64,000 nucleotides of DNA, from NCBI RefSeq assembly GCF_963082655.1, contig NC_081556.1, forward strand, positions 153,819,921 to 153,883,920, given 5' to 3'. Positions 48,598 to 60,150 of the stretch are shown one piece after another; positions within the stretch are counted from its first letter, which is position 1; the number at the start of each line of letters is the position of its first letter. The notes under the pieces were generated by a model. That model searched no databases. It saw only the letters and a program-made list of their open reading frames with translations, and was not told the DNA's origin. This DNA is from Stomoxys calcitrans (lineage: Eukaryota > Arthropoda > Insecta > Diptera > Muscidae). Both the position numbers and the translations under genes were made by a program.

Positions 48598-50061
48598 ACC
48601 GTCGTAAAAATCTAAGACGATCTAGCCATGTCCGTCCGTCTGTCTGTTGAAATCATGCTACAGTCTTTAAAAATAGAGATATTGAGCCGAAACTTTGCAC
48701 AGATTCCTTTTTTGTCCATAAGCAGGTTAAGTTCGAGGATGAGCTACATCGGACTATATCTTGATATAGCCCCCATATAGACCGATCCGCCGATTTAAGG
48801 TCTTAGGCCCATAAAAGCCACATTTATTATCCGATTTTCCTGAAATTTGAGATAGTGAGTTGTGTAAGGCCACTCGACATCTTTCTTTAATTTAGCCCAG
48901 ATCGGTTTAGATATGGATATAGCTGTTATATAAAGCGATCTCTCGATTTAAGGTCTTTGGCCCATAAAAGGCCCATTTATTGTCCGATTTTGCTGATATT
49001 TGGGACAGGGAGTTTTTTTAGGCTTTTCAATATTTTTATTTAATTTGGATCAGATCGGTCCAGATTTGGATATAGCTGCCATATAGATCGATCTCTCGAT
49101 TTAAGATTTTGGGCCCATAAAAGGCGCATTTATTGTCCGATTTTGACGAAATTTGGGACAGGGAGTTAAGTTAAGCCCCTCGTCATATATCTGCAATATG
49201 GCACAGATCGGTCTAGATTTGGATATAGCTGCTATATAGACCGATATCTCGATTTAAGGTTTTAGACCCATAAAAGGCGCATTTATTGTCCGATGTTGCA
49301 GAAATTTGGGACAGTGAGTTAAGTTAAGCCCCTCGACATCTTCTAGCAATTTGGCCCTAATCGGTTCAGATTTGGATATAGCTGACATATAAACCGATAT
49401 CTCGATTTAGGGTTTTAGGCCCATAAAAGGCGCATTTATTGTCCGATGTTGACAAAGTTTGGGACAGTGAGTTAAGTTAAGCCCCTCGACATCTTCCAGC
49501 AATTTGGCCCTAATCGGTTCAGATTTGGATATAGCTGCCATATAGACCGATCTCCCGATTTAAGGTCTTGAATCCTTAAAAGATGCATTTATTGTCCGAT
49601 GTCGTCGAAATATGATACAGTGAGTTGTGTTAGGGCTTTCGACATCCTTCTTCAATTTGGCCCAGATCGGTTCAGATATAGATATAGCTGCCATGTAGAG
49701 CGATCTCTCGATTTAAAGTCTCGGCCCCATAAAAGGCGCATTTATAATCCGATTTGGCTAAAATTTGACACAGTGACTAATGTTAGGCTTTCCGACATCA
49801 GTCTTGTATATGGTTCAGATCGGTCTATATTTGGATATAGTTACCAAAAAGCTCAATAATTTGGTCTACAAAATTGAACAATGACTTGTACTTATTAGAC
49901 CACTCTATGTCCATGCCGAATTTGGTCCAAATCGGATCATATGTCGATATAGCTGCTACGGGGGCCTAAATTATGCATTTTTCACTGGATTATGACGAAA
50001 GGTGGTTTTCATATAAACCCAAGGTGGTTCGGCCCGGCCGAACTTAACGCCGTTTTACTTG
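48598..50061 (+). mobile_element. DINE-1-like family A element, 5'-truncated
   Basis: Starts within the core (CGTAAAAATCTAAGACGATC), continues through GTCY and about eight units of 140-155 bp, and ends with GGTTCGGCCCGGCCGAAC and CTTG at 50058-50061. The TTATACCC terminus is missing. Confidence 0.8.
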
Positions 50062-50390
50062 TTTAGCATAAAAAATAGAGGACGCGGATCAAAACTTCAC
50101 ATTTCAAAACATTTAAACAAAATTTGCTTTTATGATGGTAATCAGCTGTTTTATAAGTGAAGTTACTCACAATTTATCGAAATATTTGTAGTGAAGTAAC
50201 ATTTTGTTAGACAAACAAACCCAAAATTTTGATTGCAGTGCAATATATCAAAAAATGCTACTTTTTCTTGGACAATCGTAATTGCCACTGATGTGAGTCC
50301 AATATTGTGCTGATTGCCCCTCGTGTCCATAAAAGGTGTTTGTCACGGCTCCAGATATTTGTTCCCAAATTCGAATATGAAATTCGTAAT
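50062..50390. other. Short unique spacer
   Basis: No repeat or coding signal recognised. Confidence 0.5.
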
Positions 50391-51444
50391 CGAGGGTTGT
50401 CCTTTATATTTCGGGATTAGAGAACACAAAAACAAAAAATATTAATCATCGAAAATCGCTTTATTGTTTTTCGAAATATTCCCCTTTAAGATCTAAACAT
50501 TGCGTTTAAACCAATTGTCAAAGCACTTTTGCCACTCTGATTGAGGTATCTCCTAAACATGCATTCTGAACGCATCAACCACTTCTTCAGGTGTGGAAAA
50601 ACGTTGACCTCTCATTTTATTTTTTAGGTATGGGAATAAAAAGAAGTCTTTGGGTGCCAAGTCAGGACTATACGGCGGATGGCTCGATATTTTGAGTGCT
50701 CAAAAACGCAGTTGTTTTAGCCGATGTGTAAAAGCTTGCATTGTCGTGGTGAAGAGTGATCCATTTTCGGCGGTTGGTTTTCTTGATTACGTGTAAGACA
50801 ACTGGCATACAAATGTTTGTATACTACTCAGAATTGACTGTTCTGCGTTGTTCTAGTGGTGCGTTTGCGACGTGCCCAGTTTTTCCATAAAAAACAGGCG
50901 ATCATTTGGTTGGAAGTGCTTCGTGCGCAACTTTTGTTGGATTTGGCTCATCTTGAAATACCCACACAGTCGACTGCTATTTACTTTCGGTCTCATACGC
51001 GTAAATCCACGATTCATCATTTGTCACGATGTCGTAGACGGGTTTCGAAGCACCGCGATCGTATGTGGAAGCATTTCTATTGAACAATTGACACGAGCCT
51101 TTTTTTGAGCGAGTGACAAATTTTGTGGGATCCAACGCGCACAAATGTTCATGCAATATTGCATGTATGCTGGTCCAACTAATGCCTAAGGTGGTCTTAA
51201 TCTCACGATTGGTCACATGATGATCTTGCAATATCAGTTGGCGCACAGTATCAATTATATTTGGAACTACAACTGATTTTGGACGACCTTCACGAAATTC
51301 GTCTTGCAGTGAACTACGACCTCGCTTGAATTCATCATACCATGCGATAAACACTGGTCCTTGATGGAGCTTTAGATATAGCTGTCAGTTGGCAGATTGC
51401 AACACAAGGGTTGTCCAATCCCGAAATATAAAAGGCTACCCTCG
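50391..51444 (-). mobile_element. Decayed mariner element, about 1.05 kb
   Basis: The ends are imperfect inverted repeats of about 28 bp: CGAGGGTTGTCCTTTATATT at the left and, in reverse, CGAGGGTAGCCTTTTATATT at the right, both continuing TTCGGGATT. TA follows the right end (51445-51446) and lies two bases before the left end. Length is below the usual 1.3 kb because the region encoding the transposase N terminus is deleted. Its ends differ from those of the MITEs in this window, so it is not their source. Confidence 0.8.
50461..51354 (-). pseudogene. mariner transposase pseudogene
   Basis: The frame from 51354 reads WYDEFKRGRSSLQDEFREGR and ILHEHL, the second helix-turn-helix region of a mariner transposase; about 50-60 N-terminal residues are missing. 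At about 51150 an indel shifts the frame (the true reading gives NLSLAQKKARV), and a second shift near 51060 restores it for YDRGASKPVYDIVTNDESWI, which contains the first catalytic aspartate. A TAG stop follows ETESK. Further on, in shifted frames, HHDNAS (about 50740) and SPDLAPKDFFLFP (about 50655) supply the other two catalytic aspartates, and GEYFEKQ precedes the natural stop at 50461. It is clearly inactive. Confidence 0.85.
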
Positions 51445-51446
51445 TA

Positions 51447-53518
51447 ATAAAGTTCAATAATTTGTAAGAGTTGTTCGTTTGTAAGACAATTCGTGGTTAA
51501 GTTGTAGGCCAAACTGAAGATGTTTGACAGCGAAACAAAACACAAAACGAGCTGTTTAAACCAGTGTTGCCGAAAAGACAATAGCTAAAAAATCGCCCTT
51601 TATTTTTAGTATGGTATTTTTCGAATTTACGAAATAGTTTTTTTGCCTTTAAACTGACGTTGAATATTAAGATTTCATAAATAATTCTATTTTCCCATTA
51701 CTTCAACTACGGCACTTTTTTACCCCCCTTTGACCCACTGTAACAGTATTTATATTTGTCTGATTGCATCTATCGTCGAACGGTTGGACCGTTGGTGTAA
51801 TATAACGTTTGGGGGTTTTTTCGTTTGTTTCGTTTTTCTCATAGCCATCGTCATTATCATCGTTGACGTGATTCTTGGTGTTGTTGCCGTGTATGTCTAT
51901 GAGAGTGTGTGTGTGTGTGTGTGTGTGTGTGCGTTTGAGCTGTGATCTTAGCCATATGTAGTTGGTATGCCAAGACGTTTGTTAGTAAAGTCAGCGCACA
52001 TTTTATTTATGTATGTTTTGTTCCCCCCATTAGTGTGAGTGCCCTATGGGCACTGTTGTGTGTACCAACATTCTTATGTGTAGGCCTTCTACTGTTAATG
52101 TTCCATTGTGTGTGCTTACACAAATACATGGCAAGAGCAAACAAAATTATACACGGACATTGTCTGTCTGTGTTCTTCTTGATTGTGTACACAATCGTAC
52201 AAGCGTACAATCAATCGTTGACGTAAAACTAACAAAGTGCCTCTCAGCAGCTTCTCATGAAAATATCATGGCCTTTTTTTTCGTGTGTTAACAACACTCA
52301 CTATAGACGTTACCCTTTTACTTTGATTTAGCAGTGGCTAGAGAGCTGTGTGTAGTCTATAGTGAGTGGTGGAGAAGGGTGAAGACAAAACTGATATGGA
52401 CTGAGTGTATGCGATCATGATGATGAAGGTCAGAGACGTTGAAGGTGGAATGACGTTGGGTTTTTGAGTTGTTCGGTAAAAGATGTAGTAGTTAACTCTT
52501 TGGTGGTACTTTATTGGGCATGGGAGATATTTAAAAGGGTTGAGTGTGGCTCCCTTGGGTAATTTGGTAGGCCCCTAAAGTTGGTTACCCCGGTATTTTG
52601 AAAGAATGTTGAGGCTGTCAAATCTTTGTTTGTGGTTCGATTTCCCGATTTCCAAAATGTTTTGCCCCTAACAATATTATTCAAAGATGCAGATTTTGAA
52701 ACCATGTTTGCACGAAACGAGTATTTTGGGGTATTTGGGATTTTGGTTTTTGGTCACGAATCGAAATCATGCATAAAAATGAGAATCGAACCACAAATGC
52801 TTTCGAAAGTTACAAAATACAAAGCAAAGGTCTCGGTCAAAATTGCAAAAAAAAAAAAAATAAAAAGTCGAGCATCCCCGAAACCAGTGGAGATATTGTA
52901 GACTTCAAGCAGGATTTTTGGGCACAGTCCAGTCAAAAATAAAAGAATTTTAAAAATAGGACCACAAATGAAGATTTGGCAGCACGAAAAATTTTTCGAA
53001 ATGCCTAGGCGATGGGCCTGCCAAAAGTTGCCCGAACAACCTGGGACCTTGAAATTTTGCATACGATCTCTCCAACACCTCAGCTCTAACCATTCAAAGA
53101 GATATCTCTACCCGTTTTCACATGTCATATTTTTTACTATATTTTCGGTTCCATCACACTGTGGGGGGGTCAAACGACATGATTTTGGCGGCAAAATCAA
53201 AAGCCATTCCGGGAGATAATCTGCTCACCAAATTTATCGTTCAATATGTCCATTGTTTCACGAGGTGTGTGGCATGTGGCACAGTTTCGTTGAAACCCCT
53301 TATCAACCAAATTCAACGCAATCAATTGAGGCAAAATACGTAGCATGGCTCCATATCGCAATTGAAGGTAATATTTGCACCGGTGATACCACCATCCCAT
53401 AAAGCACACGAACCTGTCGTTATTTCGGCCCTTGCAAGTTTGTAACTTTCTCCATTATGAAATGGTTTGCACAAATGACACAAATTTGCCTATTAACATT
53501 CCATTAACGAACTTTCTC
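51447..53518. other. Unique DNA with a GT microsatellite
   Basis: (GT)n lies at about 51906-51931. Frames of up to 102 codons near 51730-53409 have no recognisable domain. Part of 52610-53060 looks AT-rich and repetitive but I cannot assign it. Confidence 0.45.
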
Positions 53519-53658
53519 ATTAAGCCCAATGACGAGTCCGAACGGATTGCCGCAGAGTGACACTACCCTACTTTAGTAGAGAAGTTTACGCGGATGATTA
53601 CCTAAGGAAAATACCTCACAAGTGTCACCATTAATAGGAGGGAATAACCACAGATGAA
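53519..53658 (-). mobile_element. SINE body fragment
   Basis: The reverse complement carries the SINE body words CGTTCGGACTCG-like, CTCACAAGTGTC in reverse, and TAGGAGGGAATAACCAC. Head and tail are lost. Confidence 0.65.
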
Positions 53659-53858
53659 AAGTATAACTGTTAAAAAATCACCAGATATAAAAAATTGTCC
53701 AAAAATTTTCAAAAATTATTTTCCCAATATAGTCGCAGAAATTTTTTGGAAATTTTTTTTCTATGCACAGTTATGTCGCAATTAACGGAAAAACTCTGTT
53801 AAATTTTTTCCTTTTGAAAAATCTTCAAATTTAGAAATAGAAAAAATGTTTTGTATAC

Positions 53859-54285
53859 TTGTATACCCACCACTATAGGGTGGAGGTATACTAATCTAGT
53901 CATTCCGTTTGTAACACCTCGAAATATTCATAAAAGAACCCATAAAGTATATATATTTTTGATCGTCTCGACGTTCTGAGTCGATCTAGGCATGTCCGTC
54001 CGTCCGTTTGTCTGTCGAAATCACGATAGCAGTCGAACGCGTAAAGCTAGCAGCTTTAAATTTTCGACTTCTTGAGCCCTTACAAGCTGCAAGTTTTGTC
54101 CGAGTTGGCTGAAATTTTGCGGACAGTGTTCTGTTAAGACTTCCAACAACTTTGCCAAGTTCTGTTCAAATTCGTCAATAAACTAATATAGCCCCCATAT
54201 AACCCGATCTCTCGTTTTGGCATCTTTAGCCCCTGGAAGCCGCAATTTTTGTTCGATTTATCTAAAATTTTGCACATTTCGGTTT
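53859..54285 (+). mobile_element. DINE-1-like family B element, 5' half
   Basis: Starts GTATACCCACCACT, with the core (GTCATTCCGTTTGTAACACC, AAGTATATATATTTTTGATC), GTCCGTCCGTCCG and two units. The 3' end is missing. Confidence 0.8.
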
Positions 54286-54409
54286 CTAGAAGCTTTAATT
54301 TTTGCTGGTTTAACAGAATCCATACCAAGATTCGGCCCGTCCGTTTTTATTTTATTTCTAAATTTTTTTCTATAATTTCGAGTTTTACTTACTTTTACTT
54401 TAACATTTG

Positions 54410-54975
54410 TTCCACTAGCCGAGCGTTGAAAAGCGTTCCAAGCGCCTCGATCTTCTGCGCTCATTTTATAATCTCTGACACCAAGTTTCGAGGTTTTCCC
54501 ACCACTTGATCTTTTCATCGGGCTTTTGGTCGTCCCGGTTTGCATGTACCATGGTGTTTGCCTTCAAAAGACTTCTTTGCTGGAGCTTCTTCTTTTCTTC
54601 ATCCATTCTGACAACATGACGTAGCTAACGCAGCCGATGTATTTTGATATGTGTAACTATGCTGTCATCGTCATACAGCTCGTGGTTCATACGACACCTA
54701 TATTCTCCGTTAAAGCAAACTGGTCCGTATATCTTACGACGAATCTTTCTCTCAAACACTCCAAGCACTGCCTCGTCTCCTTTCACAAGTACCCATGCTT
54801 CAGAGCCATATAACAACACGGGTAGTATCAGTGTCTTGTAAAGTGTAGTCTTCGTCTGTCGAAAGGTGGCCTTGTTTCTAAACTGCTTACTTAGTCCAAA
54901 GTAGCATCTGTTTGCCAGTATTATTCTTCACTTAATCTCAAAAATGGTGTCATTCGTTTCGGTTACGGCGGTGCA
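54410..54975 (-). pseudogene. Non-LTR retrotransposon: C-terminal part of a reverse transcriptase
   Basis: On the minus strand, translation in shifting frames gives RIILANRCYFGLSKQFRNK, TLYKTLILPVLLYGSEAWVL, DEAVLGVFERKIRRKIYGP and NGEYRCRMNHELYDDD, then THIKIHRLR, with a final GVRDYKMSAEDRGAWNAF. This is the C-terminal thumb/connection region common in insect non-LTR elements with an LLYGSEAW motif. Several stops and frameshifts are present and the catalytic YADD region is absent. It differs from the RNase H-bearing fragments elsewhere in this window. Confidence 0.8.
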
Positions 54976-55162
54976 GAGGTATTTAAATAAAGTCTCAGAC
55001 TGTCTCAAAATTTTGGTTCCCAACTTTCTCCATTTTCTTTATCTGCTCGGTTGTGTAAGGCTTTTTGGGAGCTGAGCATGGGGCGGTTTAATATCTGAAC
55101 CCTCTTTTTTGGCAATTTTATAAAAATTTTGTTATAGAACTCCGCTCAGAATAATTTTTATT
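54976..55162. other. Spacer with GCATGGGGCGG motif
   Basis: The motif lies at about 55076-55118, followed by CCCTCTTTT; it recurs near 38550 and 61455. Confidence 0.45.
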
Positions 55163-56079
55163 TATAGAAAACTGGATGAACCCTCCGCTGCACCTTCATT
55201 GACACCAAGCGAAAAATATAATACCATATATATCACCCCCAGAACAATTTGTGTATCTACTCAAAAATACTTTACCCTTTATTTGGACCCCATATACTCA
55301 TGATTGGTAAATATTCCTATTTTGGGAGAAGTTGTGGGGTCGCATATTGTCATGATCGTCCAAAATGCCCATTTGAGTGGGTTTTCGGGTTGGTGCGGCA
55401 CGCTAGGTACTTGGACCAAACTTTTAATATCAAATTCGTACTCTACTCTCGAATACCAACATTTGGGTCCCATATTCTCCTCATCGGTTCACTTTTATTT
55501 TTGGGTAGTGCTTTTGGCGTAAAGGGGAGGGTCCGCCCCCTTTCCGATATCAAAAAATTATATAGCCTTTGGCACCTTCCAGACCATATTCCTAATCTAC
55601 TCCCTAATACCTTTCATTGGAGTCCCATATTGCCATTATCATCCAATATGCCTATTTGAGGGGTTTTGGGTCGGTGCGGCCTCCTAGGTACCTGGATCTA
55701 ATGTACTCTACTCCCGAACACCTTTCATTTGAGTATCATATTGTCCCAATCGGTCTACTTTTATTTGTGGGAGGTGCTGTTGTGATAAGGGGGAGGGTCC
55801 GCCTCCTTACCATATCAACAAATTCCACCGTTTATTGCTCCTTCCAGACCATATTCGTAATCCCGAATACCTTTCATTTGAACGCCATATTGTCCCGATC
55901 GGTCTACTTTTAGTTTTGGGTGGAGCTTTTGGGGTAACACCACTTTACCCTATTATTCCTTCGAGACCACCATACACAATCTGTAGAAATTTAAAGAAAA
56001 TTGGTTTAGCCGTCTTCGAGTATATTTGGATCAAACAAACAATCGGACTAAAAACATCCTTTGAGGTTTATATAATAGA
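55163..56079 (-). mobile_element. Helitron, short degenerate copy
   Basis: Reading minus, it starts TCTATTATATAAACCTC at 56079, with AAACAAACAATC and GGTTTAGCCGTCTTCGAG near its start. Modules (CATTTGAGTATCATATTGTC, GGGGGAGGGTCCGCC) follow. The 3' zone near 55163-55200 is degraded (CTGGATGAACCCTCCGCTGC). Confidence 0.7.
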
Positions 56080-56215
56080 CTAGCTGAACCCGGCCCGCTC
56101 AGCTGCGCCTTCTTTTACACCGTATGAAATATAACTTTCATTCAAATGAATGAAAAGGTAACTAAGTGAATGCATTCACTTAGTTACCTTTTTTTGCGGT
56201 CAGGACTATCATAAG
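56080..56215 (-). mobile_element. Helitron 3' end abutting the previous Helitron
   Basis: Plus-strand CTAGCTGAACCCGGCCCGCT, then CTGCGCCTTCTTTTACACC, is the reversed Helitron 3' end at exactly 56080. It is truncated after about 130 bp and contains the palindrome at 56153-56192. Confidence 0.7.
56153..56192. repeat. Perfect 40-bp palindrome
   Basis: The 20-base arm AAAAGGTAACTAAGTGAATG is followed directly by its exact reverse complement with no spacer (centre between 56172 and 56173). A smaller inverted repeat CATTCA..TGAATG lies just upstream. Confidence 0.95.
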
Positions 56216-56424
56216 TTATTCCCTCAGTTTCTTTTATTTATAGATTTTTTAATTCTTGATTTTTTAGAAAATTTTATCTAATTTTGAAGATAACCTATTG
56301 TGGAAGGTTATTCTTCCTCTCCTCTCTCTATTCCTTGTTTGGACTGGCGTTTCTTTTCGAATGATAAATATCCCCCAATAGATGGCGCAACGAATTTTGA
56401 CGTTTTTCGTCCTATTTAGTGTCT
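56216..56424. other. Short unassigned spacer
   Basis: AT-rich; contains AGATGGCGCAACGAATTTTG near 56382, which shares AGATGGCGCAA with the hairpin at 1048. No gene seen. Confidence 0.4.
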
Positions 56425-56575
56425 CCAAAGCCTGGGTTCGAATTTTGGTATAAAATTTGGAAAAAATTGTCAGCATTGTTTGTGCCTTTAAGAATAGTTG
56501 CATGCAAGACTTAGTGCTTATCGGCACGCCACTTGGACTCGACTATAGAAAGGAGGCTTCTAATCGTTGAGCTAA
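56425..56575 (+). mobile_element. Diverged SINE copy
   Basis: A B-box-like GGTTCGAATTT lies near 56434, followed by a GCACGCCACTTGGACTCGAC and GGAGGCTTCTAATCGTTGAG body end. No A box is recognisable. Confidence 0.6.
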
Positions 56576-56585
56576 AATTTCAATC

Positions 56586-56760
56586 AAACCCGCTCGCTTC
56601 TGTGTTCGTTTGTTGCGCCTTCCCTTCTAATCCGTAAGCCCAAACTTGGATGTTTGTACTCTACTAAAGAAATACATCTGGCTTGATTTCCACACTGCCA
56701 TGATCGGTAAATTAGCCTCTTTGCGTTCTTGTGTCTTTGTTTTATATCTTCATTGTTTTC
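56586..56760 (-). mobile_element. Possible Helitron 3'-region fragment
   Basis: AACCCGCTCGCTTCTGTG, TTGCGCCTTCCCTTC and ATTTCCACACTGCCATGATC resemble the Helitron 3' zone and one module. Assignment is weak. Confidence 0.4.
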
Positions 56761-57995
56761 CAAATTCAAAAAATCTCAGTATAAATAATAACCAGTGGGT
56801 AAATCAATCGAAATTTTGCCTTATATGACACATTTGAATAAAATGATTGTGGCTTTGCACTTTCCCCAATTAGCAACTAGAAATATGCTTGTGTCTTAAG
56901 TCTTTTGTTTGATGTTATGCCATTTTTAAGGAACATCTATTATTAATGCAATGAATCATGGGCAATGAATCATTCTGCTAGAATAAACATTGATTTAAGA
57001 CATAATCTACCCCCACTCATGTATTTTCTGTTAAGGCGATATTAACGCCACTGTCCATTGACTCTTTGACTTCTTGATTTTTGTTTTCGAGCCCGCTTAA
57101 GCCAATGCATTTGTACACACAATGCCACACAGTTAGTGCCTTTTGCGTCTTGCGCCCCTAATCTTAACAATGTCTGACATTTTTCCTCTACTCCTTCCTC
57201 TTCTTCATTTGTTTGGCTCTGTTTTTTTTTGTGATATTTCTTCTTAGCCTTCTCTGTGAGGAGGCAAAACAAAACCAAAAAGTAAATCGTTACTCTTCTC
57301 TACTTAGCAGCAACGGCAGCAATTGGATTTTTTGGGAGCGTGTGTGCTGACGATACCATTTGACTTTTGCTTAAGACAACAGAAACAGAAAAAATGTTAT
57401 TCTTCTTTGTGGTTGTTGTTGTTGTTGCTGCTGTTTTTGTTCTTGTCCCGCATTTTTTCTTGGCTCAAACGAACGAAACTGTCAATAAGACATAACGTCA
57501 GACAAAAAAGTGGTGAGCGCGCATACGACTACGAGTACCTGCAGAGCAGTAAGAAGGAGAAGAAGAAGCAAATCCAATACCATCACACCCAGGTAGTGGA
57601 AAACACACATAAGGCAACAGGTGTGATTGTATGTGTGTGTTATATGGCTGTAGCACAAGATGAAACCATAAAAAGACTTGAAGAGAGATACACACCAACA
57701 CTTGTACACCAAATGAGCATGGGAGAGACATAGAGAGGCCAGCTATCTCCCACTACACTTTTTTTTTGGCTGTATGCAGGCCTCTAATCGCTTGCTTTGA
57801 GGCACCTGTATGAGAAAAACACCTGAGAAGTGTCCATATGTGTGGTGGTATGGGTGAGTGAATTTTTTCCCCAGAGCGCAAGAGAGCCAGCATGGATCTC
57901 TGGTGAGAGGTTAATACTGCTGCTTAAGTAAATTTTGTAGGTATCTACGACGATGACGACGGCTCTACACGTTCCTTAACATCGATGTTCACCAT
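56761..57995. other. Unique DNA, no gene supported
   Basis: GTTGTT/CTG runs near 57412-57440 and several long frames (up to 136 codons at 57323-57733), which are low in complexity (leucine run, lysine/glutamine run) and overlap frames on the other strand. No known domain. Confidence 0.45.
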
Positions 57996-59357
57996 CTACA
58001 ACGAGTTTTTCATACCTTCGGCGCAAACAACATTATATTCCCCCTCTCGTAACATTAGAAATTTCTCGTTCCAAAACCCGTGTTGAAATTTTTGGTTAAA
58101 ACAATTTGCTAAAATGCTGAAAACAACAAACCTAAAACAATGCAATTGTCCAGTGAAATAAATAAAAAGTTTACTGAAATTTAAACACAAAGTGTGCTGC
58201 TGAAAATCCATGGAAGAAAACGATGCTGTAATTGTGTGAATCTGAAAACTGAAAAAAAAAAAAATAGAAGCAAAGCAAAAAACAGAAGACAAACAGAAAA
58301 AAAACAACAAAATAAGCAAGCAAATCGTTTTGCGTCTGCCTTGTCGCCTCGTCTCGCCAAGCCAAATACTGAGAGAAGCGTATTTGCTGCTGCTGTTATT
58401 GTTGTTGTTGTTGTTCAATTGGTATGTGTTCTTAAATAAAACACAACGCAAAAAAGCCTACAACAACAAATGACACACAAAAGTTAATAACAAAAATAAA
58501 GATACAGTTTTAATTAAAACAAAAATTAAAACTTGAGCCCCCATTGCAGTTGATTCGGTTTCCCAAAAAAAAAAAAATTAATCCATCCCATCTATACAAA
58601 AATATTGTGAATGCAAAAATTCCCCCATGCCAGGCTTAAGCAAAAAGCCAATCTCTTCGTCGTCATAGTTTACGACCACAACGAGGAGTTACAAACGTAT
58701 GAACGTACGTAAGAAGAAAAACGAAATTCCAACGGTGCAGTGGCTTGAGAGCTAACACAGCCCCAAACAATTCGTTTAAGCGTCACAGACCTCACTACGT
58801 GCGGGCAAAGACCACGAAATTTCGTCAAAAGTCAAATTCAAATAAAACCCCTTAAGTTAAGTGAAAATGTGATATGAAAATTTCCCAAACAACAAAAAGA
58901 AAATTAGAGGAAAAAAGTTTGCCATATTCCTTCACAAGCGCCACAAAAAGTCACAGAAAGCAAAGGAAATCGTATCAAATGAAAAAGTGTCGTCTACCAT
59001 ATCTTCTCTTCTCGACACAAAAGCGTACAAGTGATATAAAAAGTTTTTCATTATATTTCTGCCTAAGCAAAAAGAAAAGAATATAAGAAAAATTTCGAAA
59101 CGAAAAGTATTTGAAATTAGTGCAAGTATTGAATATTTAATTCACAATAATTCACCACAAAAAAAGAAACGAAACAAAGCCAGCAATCATCATCAAAACA
59201 TTCATTGTTTTATTGTACCACCACCACCACCATCACTCACCCAACCCCCTCAAAGCAGCTACCAACAACATTTGCTTTCAAGGCAAAGAAGAAGCAACTC
59301 CGTCATCATCATTATCACCACCACCTCTAATATTTGTTATGGTTTTATTAAGCTTAC
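57996..59357 (+). other. A-rich, UTR-like sequence ending at a splice-donor motif
   Basis: Long A-rich stretches (AACAAAAAGAAAATTAGAGG), GTTGTT and CCACCACCACCACCATC runs, and no transposon signature. This composition resembles fly 5' UTR exons. It ends TTACGTAAGTTT, with GTAAGT at 59358-59363. A small frame starting ATGGTTTTATTAAGC (59339) would cross the donor. There is no transcript evidence; this is a weak candidate for a non-coding or first exon. Confidence 0.2.
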
Positions 59358-59363
59358 GTAAGT

Positions 59364-60150
59364 TTTTCCTTTGTTAACTACAGTTATTTATTTATTTACT
59401 TTTTTCTCCAAATATTACTTCTTTTTATTTTTGCAAATTTGTTGCAATTCAGAGCACCACCCCGCTTTAAAGAGGAGGGGAGTTATTTTGTTTAAAAACA
59501 AATTCCATGGCTGCTCTTGTTGTTGTGCTTGTCCTAAAATGCGCGCTCTTTTTTTTAAATGTATAAAAACAAAATCACAAAACAAAATTCATTAAAAACA
59601 AACTTAAAACATGTCTGAGGTTGTTGTTGCTGTTGGTTTTTTCTTCCTCCTTTTTGCTTTTGGCTTGTACGAATATTCCAAAGAAAACAAGCTTTAAACA
59701 ACAACAACAACCACAACATGCTGTTTATGGTGATTTTTATATACTACCCAGGCAAGCTAGTAAGCAAGCAAGCAGCCAACATACTAAATAACCCACCAAT
59801 ATTGGGGCCCCTTTCTCTTAGTTTGGCGCATGGTGGTTTACGCCACTTTTTGTTGTTGCTTCTTTGGCCATTACCATTTGATTGCCTCTTCGGCTGCTGC
59901 TGCTGCTGCTGTTGATGGTGCGTTTGTTACTTTTTCATCTTCTTGCGTCTCTTCTCCCATCCATCCATCTATCCATCCCAAAGGTAGTTGAAGTCTTTTT
60001 CGATAAAGCCGGAACTGTTTTTGTTGTTATTGTTTGAAAGTAATATATCTGTTGCTGTTGTTGCGTTTTTCTTTATTTTTTACCTCACCATCGTGGTATT
60101 ACAAAAAAAAATCAAACCATATGTTTAACCCTTTAAACGCCCATAACCTT
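59364..60150. other. Unique DNA with CTG/GTT repeats
   Basis: (CTG)n near 59894-59915, several GTTGTT runs, and CATCCATCTATCCATCC near 59961-59978. No gene seen. Confidence 0.45.

Noticed and set aside
57323..57733. 136-codon frame
   Set aside because: Low complexity (leucine run, lysine/glutamine run from simple repeats), overlapping frames on the other strand, no domain.
59358..59383. 26-nt intron (GTAAGT...TTAACTACAG)
   Set aside because: Far shorter than the minimum for fly introns; only the donor is kept as a weak candidate.
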